A DNA stretch of 18,785 bases, taken from contig JBJYWI010000190.1 in the NCBI GenBank assembly GCA_046259385.1, positions 1-18,785 of the forward strand, in the 5' to 3' direction. Position 1 is the stretch's first letter, and the number at the start of each line of letters is the position of its first letter. Under the pieces are notes generated by a model. The model saw nothing but the letters and a program-made list of their open reading frames with translations, had not been told where the DNA came from and did no database searches. The position numbers were made by a program, and so were the translations under genes. Positions 15,133-18,785 of this stretch are shown in pieces. Source of the stretch: CAVWDI01 sp046259385. GTDB taxonomy: Bacteria > Chloroflexota > Anaerolineae > Anaerolineales > UBA4823.

Positions 15133-16077
15133 TTATTTAGGCTTGACTTTGTAAATACCCACTGGCTGGTACTGCGGCGACCATTCTCCCCATGGCATCC
15201 CATTATCTCCTGATTTAAAGTAGAAACCTGCCAATTTATCTCTTAACTCAGCACAATTCCCCAGCATGGAAAAAAGCTCATCATAACGCGAAAAATTGCT
15301 CTCAATGGTCCTGTTTATCTGGAAGATTCGCTTCAGGCTGGATTCAGACAAACACCAACCATTGGAAGGTTCATGCCACCGGTCTTCGCTTCCTGCGGTT
15401 ACCAGGGTCGCTATCAAAGGCGCTCCTGGTTTTAGCACACGCATAATTTCTGCCAGAACGTGTTCCAGATTTTCGAGGGAATTATGTTCCAGGGCAGAAA
15501 CCGCTACAACTGCGTCCATTGAATTGGATTTGATATCAACTAAGTTATCTAAGTCCTGGTTGTAAATGATTACTTTACTTTTTGAAAATTTCTTATTCTT
15601 TCCCTGGTTATATATATTGAAGTAATAAACCGTTAATTCCACCAGACTTTTTAAAAGTCTGGTGATTTTTACGGAGAGTTCCAGACCTGTTCCTCCGGGT
15701 GTTGGAATAGACAATGAAGGGTTCAGCGTGGATAAAGGAGGGTTTAAATCCTCAGGTCGTAAGCCTTCGATGCGAAATTTAGACCTGAAGCGAAGCGGTA
15801 GGTCAGCCCGGGTTAATCGATCGATGCTAGTCACTTCTGCACCCTGGCTGGCTAAATACCACTGCATTATGCCGATGCCCGCTCCTGCGTCAACAAGTCT
15901 CTTACCGGAAATTTTCCCCAATTGCGTGATAATCCATGTGATATCAAGCAGGTAGTGCCATCCAAATTCCAATTTAAGTGATTTTGCAAACTCTCTAATC
16001 TGGGCTACAAGCTCGCGCTGCATGTCGAGCAGTTCAACCGATAAAATTTCAATTTTGTCCTGGTTAGATTTGTTCAA
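15133..16077 (-). CDS. SAM-dependent class I methyltransferase
   Basis: This 314-residue protein is a methyltransferase of the Methyltransf_11/25 type. Motif I is KRLVDAGAGIGIMQWYL (residues 59-75), followed by the acidic end of strand 2, VTSIDRL (82-88). The later SMDAVVAVSALEHNSLENL and MRVLKPGAPLIATLVTAG correspond to motifs II and III. A variable insertion of about 80 residues after the Rossmann start separates these, larger than in minimal enzymes. The start is TTG 16077, since no ATG occurs before residue 19 and no stronger site is visible. It probably methylates a sugar hydroxyl or a carboxyl group in the cytoplasm, or less likely a lipid carrier. It stands between the capsule-type glycosyltransferase (70 bases upstream) and the carrier protein (89 bases downstream). 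Confidence 0.88.
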   Translation of the reverse strand: MNKSNQDKIEILSVELLDMQRELVAQIREFAKSLKLEFGWHYLLDITWIITQLGKISGKRLVDAGAGIGIMQWYLASQGAEVTSIDRLTRADLPLRFRSKFRIEGLRPEDLNPPLSTLNPSLSIPTPGGTGLELSVKITRLLKSLVELTVYYFNIYNQGKNKKFSKSKVIIYNQDLDNLVDIKSNSMDAVVAVSALEHNSLENLEHVLAEIMRVLKPGAPLIATLVTAGSEDRWHEPSNGWCLSESSLKRIFQINRTIESNFSRYDELFSMLGNCAELRDKLAGFYFKSGDNGMPWGEWSPQYQPVGIYKVKPK

Positions 16078-16147
16078 TTGACTTGTTATATTGCGGATTG
16101 GTACTGCCTGCTGGATACCTGATACACCGGATCATAGATGTTTTTTT

Positions 16148-17812
16148 TCAAGCATGCTCATTCATTGTAAAGGTGTGGGCGCGATCTGCTTTGTTGCGGT
16201 TGTTCAATTGCGAAGTCACCTCATCAACAATGATCTTAATGGTTTCCGAATTTTCTGGCGATAGTTCATTCCAGTTAAAAGGTTTCAGATGGACAAAACC
16301 CAGACGTTTGCCGGGCTGAAGATATTCATTAAACGGAAGGGAGGTCCGGTAAAGCTGATAATACAGAAAACGGCGGGCGTTTTCTTGGAATTCTGGCGGG
16401 ACGTGGATCTCATTTTCGAGCAGAAATTTTTCAACTATTGATTGGAATTTTTCTCGAGAGTTAGGAAGGAAAACTGTCGGATATTGTGTATAGCGCGCCT
16501 TGCCCCCACAGAGAACAGGTTTTCCCATCAATGTTGCTTCCAATCCGATTGAAGAATTATAGACCAGCACAAATTTGGCTAACTGGATCAGTTCATAAGA
16601 GCTGACATATTCAATTGAGTCGATAAAGATCACATTGCTTAACCTATCGACACCATTCCGGAAAACCCAATCCCGCACGCTTTCCCGGCTCTGCTTTGCT
16701 GTACCCGGGCGCATTTCATCCGGGTGGGCGCGGATGAAGAACAGGGTTTCCGGATGAGCTTTTACCTTTTTGATAAGGGTATCCAGCCAGGCGAACATGT
16801 GAGGAAATAGCCAGTTTGCATGAACCTGACTGGTGTCGTAAACGACATTAGTAAATATCGGTACTATCTGTTTGAACTGTTGGATTTTTTCTCTTGTATC
16901 CCTGCTCAGGCTCTGCATTTCAGGCCAGAAACGGATTCCCGCCATGGTAAATTCGCCTTTAATCCGATCCTGTATATAGCTGTCCAGTTTTCTGTTTTGA
17001 GCAGGTGTTAATTCAAAATCATGAGGGATATGAATTGGATATGCAGTCGCTTCGCCAGTGGTAAAAAAGGCGGAGAGTGAACGGAATCCAACCTCATGGG
17101 TGATTGTGGGGATGCCGTATCGTTGGGCAACCCACCTGACGGTCGCTTCTGGATACATGATTCCATTGAAAACAATAACCGCACCGGGCTGGTACTTTTC
17201 GATTAGTTCAGCAAATGAGTTTGCGAGGCTGTATGCGGAAAGCATAAACGATCGAACTAGGTAACGGGTATCATTGACGTCAGGAAGGTTATGCTGGCGG
17301 AGAGCCCAACGGGCGGAAGGAACGACCATAGAACCCAGTGGAATTTTTGTTTCTTGAGCTGATTCTGAACGAGCTATATTGAATATTGTGTGAAAATCAA
17401 ATAATTCCTCCAGCGACAATTTACTTAATATGAAAGAGAGACCTTCATTTTCTTGGTACTCAAACCACTCAACCTGCGATTCAGCAAAAAGTCTTTTTGA
17501 TTGGGAGATGCAGGATTCGCAGGGTGGAGGACTTGAATAATCGTCCCGGTTAACTCCCAGCACACAATGGCTCATCCCTGAAGAACATACAATATTCACA
17601 ACCGGGATACCAGCCAGCCTCAACCCCCATCCAGTTAAAAGAGAAAAAGCTGAATTCTGGCTCAAATTGTGGATACGCGAAGAGACATTAAAGAAAATGA
17701 CTGGATTCAGGTCCTGGTTCGGGTGTTCGTGGGATTTCACCTGCTTTGCAAGACTGGATATTCGATGGCGGTTTATCCATCCCTCCAGCCTGGGTTGGAA
17801 ATTACGATTCAT
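16148..17812 (-). CDS. Capsule-polysaccharide-type GT-B glycosyltransferase (KpsC/KpsS- or CDP-glycerol-transferase-like)
   Basis: This 554-residue protein has the C-terminal half of a GT-B enzyme related to the capsule synthesis family (PF05159) and to polyglycerol-phosphate transferases. Key segments are FIRAHPDEMRPG (359-370, the R-x-H-P motif), the YVSSYELIQLAKFVLVYNS region (402-420) and SSIGLEATLMGKPVLCGG (420-437), where the S/T-S-x-G-x-E-A motif binds the donor nucleotide. The N-terminal part holds a Cys cluster, PPPCESC (95-101), seen in some relatives. KpsC/S enzymes use CMP-Kdo, so use of a CMP-activated acid sugar here would fit the cytidylyltransferase of this locus. The start ATG 17812 overlaps the upstream TGA (ATGA). 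The superfamily is clear; the donor sugar is a guess. Confidence 0.8.
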   Translation of the reverse strand: MNRNFQPRLEGWINRHRISSLAKQVKSHEHPNQDLNPVIFFNVSSRIHNLSQNSAFSLLTGWGLRLAGIPVVNIVCSSGMSHCVLGVNRDDYSSPPPCESCISQSKRLFAESQVEWFEYQENEGLSFILSKLSLEELFDFHTIFNIARSESAQETKIPLGSMVVPSARWALRQHNLPDVNDTRYLVRSFMLSAYSLANSFAELIEKYQPGAVIVFNGIMYPEATVRWVAQRYGIPTITHEVGFRSLSAFFTTGEATAYPIHIPHDFELTPAQNRKLDSYIQDRIKGEFTMAGIRFWPEMQSLSRDTREKIQQFKQIVPIFTNVVYDTSQVHANWLFPHMFAWLDTLIKKVKAHPETLFFIRAHPDEMRPGTAKQSRESVRDWVFRNGVDRLSNVIFIDSIEYVSSYELIQLAKFVLVYNSSIGLEATLMGKPVLCGGKARYTQYPTVFLPNSREKFQSIVEKFLLENEIHVPPEFQENARRFLYYQLYRTSLPFNEYLQPGKRLGFVHLKPFNWNELSPENSETIKIIVDEVTSQLNNRNKADRAHTFTMNEHA

Positions 17813-18785
17813 ATATTAATTGGGGCAGATTCAGAAACCGCTTCGAAGTAAGCATTAGAAAGACGTTGGATCGCGATCAGGAATCCTTCACCGCCGCGCT
17901 GGTGGCCCCGCCAGATTTCGGGAATCATTGTTCCGTGATATTCTCCCAGTGTTTTAAAGAACCGGACCCAGTCGATGGTTCCCTCCCCAATTTGGAGACC
18001 TTCCCCGTCCAACCCAGCCCCGTCGGAGAGGTGCAGGTGCCGAATGTAGGGTAATAAGACCTGAAGCTGATCGTAAAAATCGACTTTCGCCCAGTTGCAG
18101 TAGAGTTTGTGGTGGGATGTGTCGTAACACATATTCAACCCGAGTGGTTGGATGAAATCGCGGATTTCATACGCGTCCATAAAAGCATTCGTAAGCCATT
18201 GACCGCCGAAGTACCACGGATGGGGGGGCAGGTTTTCTAATAGAAGTTCGACGCCCTCGAAATTAAGTTCATTAACAGAACGGTCCAGGTTTTCATAGAG
18301 CACATCGCGATCGCTGATTGGGTGATCCAAACTCATTGCGCCCGGGTGAACCACAACCTTTGGTGTTCCAGTAAAATATGGGGCGATCTCTCTTGTCAGA
18401 TTGATCGATTTTTGAATGAGCTCGATTGAACCGTGCCGGTGGTAATCATCGGTTGTGCAGAGATCAACCAGAGTGCGGTCCCAGAATTCTGGCGCGTGGA
18501 CTACCAGTTTGAGCGGGTTGTCTGATTGTTCGCTGAAATCATCACCAGGGTATTTTTCCTCAAGATCCTTGTCTGTGAAATGAAATTCGAGCATACGCGG
18601 CTGGTACGTGAGCATATCTGAGTAATCGAGGAACCGGACTGTAAATCCGAAGTCCATCGGTAATGCTTTTTCCACATCGAAACTCATTGAAATTCCCAGA
18701 TCGCGGTCAAGGAAGGGTTCATCCTCCTCTATGATCCGTTCTGCTTTTCGGCCAATTAAATCGGGATACCGCTGGGGCGTAATAC
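17809..18785 (-). CDS. NeuB-type SAF tail fused to a xylose-isomerase-like TIM barrel (5' end outside window)
   Basis: The frame is open from the right edge to the stop at 17809. The first 32 visible residues (with YPDLIGRKAERIIEEDEPF) match the end of the SAF domain of N-acetylneuraminate synthases (IG..A.RDI..DEPL pattern). They continue without a stop into about 290 residues of an AP_endonuc_2-type TIM barrel. Metal-site motifs of that barrel are present: Glu in LLENLPPH, Asp and His in CYDTSHHKLY, His in HLHLSDG, GEGTIDW, and Glu in IPEIWRGH. An ATG at 18687 could be mistaken for the start, but it lies between the two domains. I infer a full-length NeuB-SAF-TIM fusion that makes a nonulosonic acid, with the barrel epimerising or isomerising its sugar. 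The synthase domain itself is not visible, so this stays an inference. It overlaps the next gene by 4 bases. Confidence 0.75.
   Translation of the reverse strand, partial: ITPQRYPDLIGRKAERIIEEDEPFLDRDLGISMSFDVEKALPMDFGFTVRFLDYSDMLTYQPRMLEFHFTDKDLEEKYPGDDFSEQSDNPLKLVVHAPEFWDRTLVDLCTTDDYHRHGSIELIQKSINLTREIAPYFTGTPKVVVHPGAMSLDHPISDRDVLYENLDRSVNELNFEGVELLLENLPPHPWYFGGQWLTNAFMDAYEIRDFIQPLGLNMCYDTSHHKLYCNWAKVDFYDQLQVLLPYIRHLHLSDGAGLDGEGLQIGEGTIDWVRFFKTLGEYHGTMIPEIWRGHQRGGEGFLIAIQRLSNAYFEAVSESAPINI

Overview
The window is one densely packed run of genes, all read from the minus strand (right to left). It looks like part of a large surface-polysaccharide (capsule or O-antigen-like) biosynthesis and export locus. 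Base composition is moderate (roughly 45-50% GC by eye). Protein style (DUF4910 aminopeptidase, DUF115 protein, GT39 membrane protein, ABC-type exporter, sulfotransferases) suggests an environmental bacterium, with Chloroflexota (Anaerolineae) as my best but weakly supported guess. No rRNA, tRNA, CRISPR, IS element or plus-strand gene is convincing. The longest gap between genes is 115 bases, and many neighbours overlap by ATGA, TAATG or a few bases, so most or all of the window is probably one polycistronic unit.

Layout in transcription order. At the right edge is the C-terminal part of a fused protein: the tail of a NeuB-type SAF domain followed by a xylose-isomerase-like TIM barrel (17809-18785, 5' end outside). 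Next are a capsule-type GT-B glycosyltransferase (16148-17812) and a SAM methyltransferase (15133-16077). Then comes the most unusual block: a small acyl/peptidyl carrier protein (14792-15040), a class II aminoacyl-tRNA-synthetase-like amino acid:[carrier protein] ligase (13561-14760), a GNAT acyltransferase (13040-13564), an AAC(3)-like N-acyltransferase (12283-13047) and a DUF4910 aminopeptidase-like protein (10932-12248). After these lie two tandem paralogous sulfotransferases (9126-10935), a CMP-nonulosonate-type cytidylyltransferase (8424-9095), a D-2-hydroxyacid dehydrogenase (7477-8424), an SDR oxidoreductase (6591-7361) and a DUF115/Maf-like protein (5749-6552). The left part holds a GT39-type membrane glycosyltransferase, two related GT2 glycosyltransferases around a third sulfotransferase, and finally the Wzm-type permease and the N-terminal 156 residues of the Wzt-type ATPase, which runs off the left edge.

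How the genes may work together (inference). The NeuB-like synthase and the cytidylyltransferase would make and activate a sialic-acid-like (nonulosonic) sugar; the two oxidoreductases could tailor it; the DUF115 protein is a candidate transferase for it. GT2, GT39 and GT-B enzymes would build the chain, three sulfotransferases would sulfate it, and the ABC transporter would export it. The ligase/carrier pair would activate a small amino acid as a carrier-protein thioester, and the adjacent GNAT (or the AAC(3)-like enzyme) could transfer it to an amino sugar. This gives a concrete hypothesis for the in vivo role of amino acid:[carrier protein] ligases: carrier-protein-dependent aminoacylation of an exported, sulfated glycan. 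The upstream enzymes expected for a nonulosonate pathway (dehydratase, aminotransferase, epimerase) are not in the window and may lie beyond the right edge.
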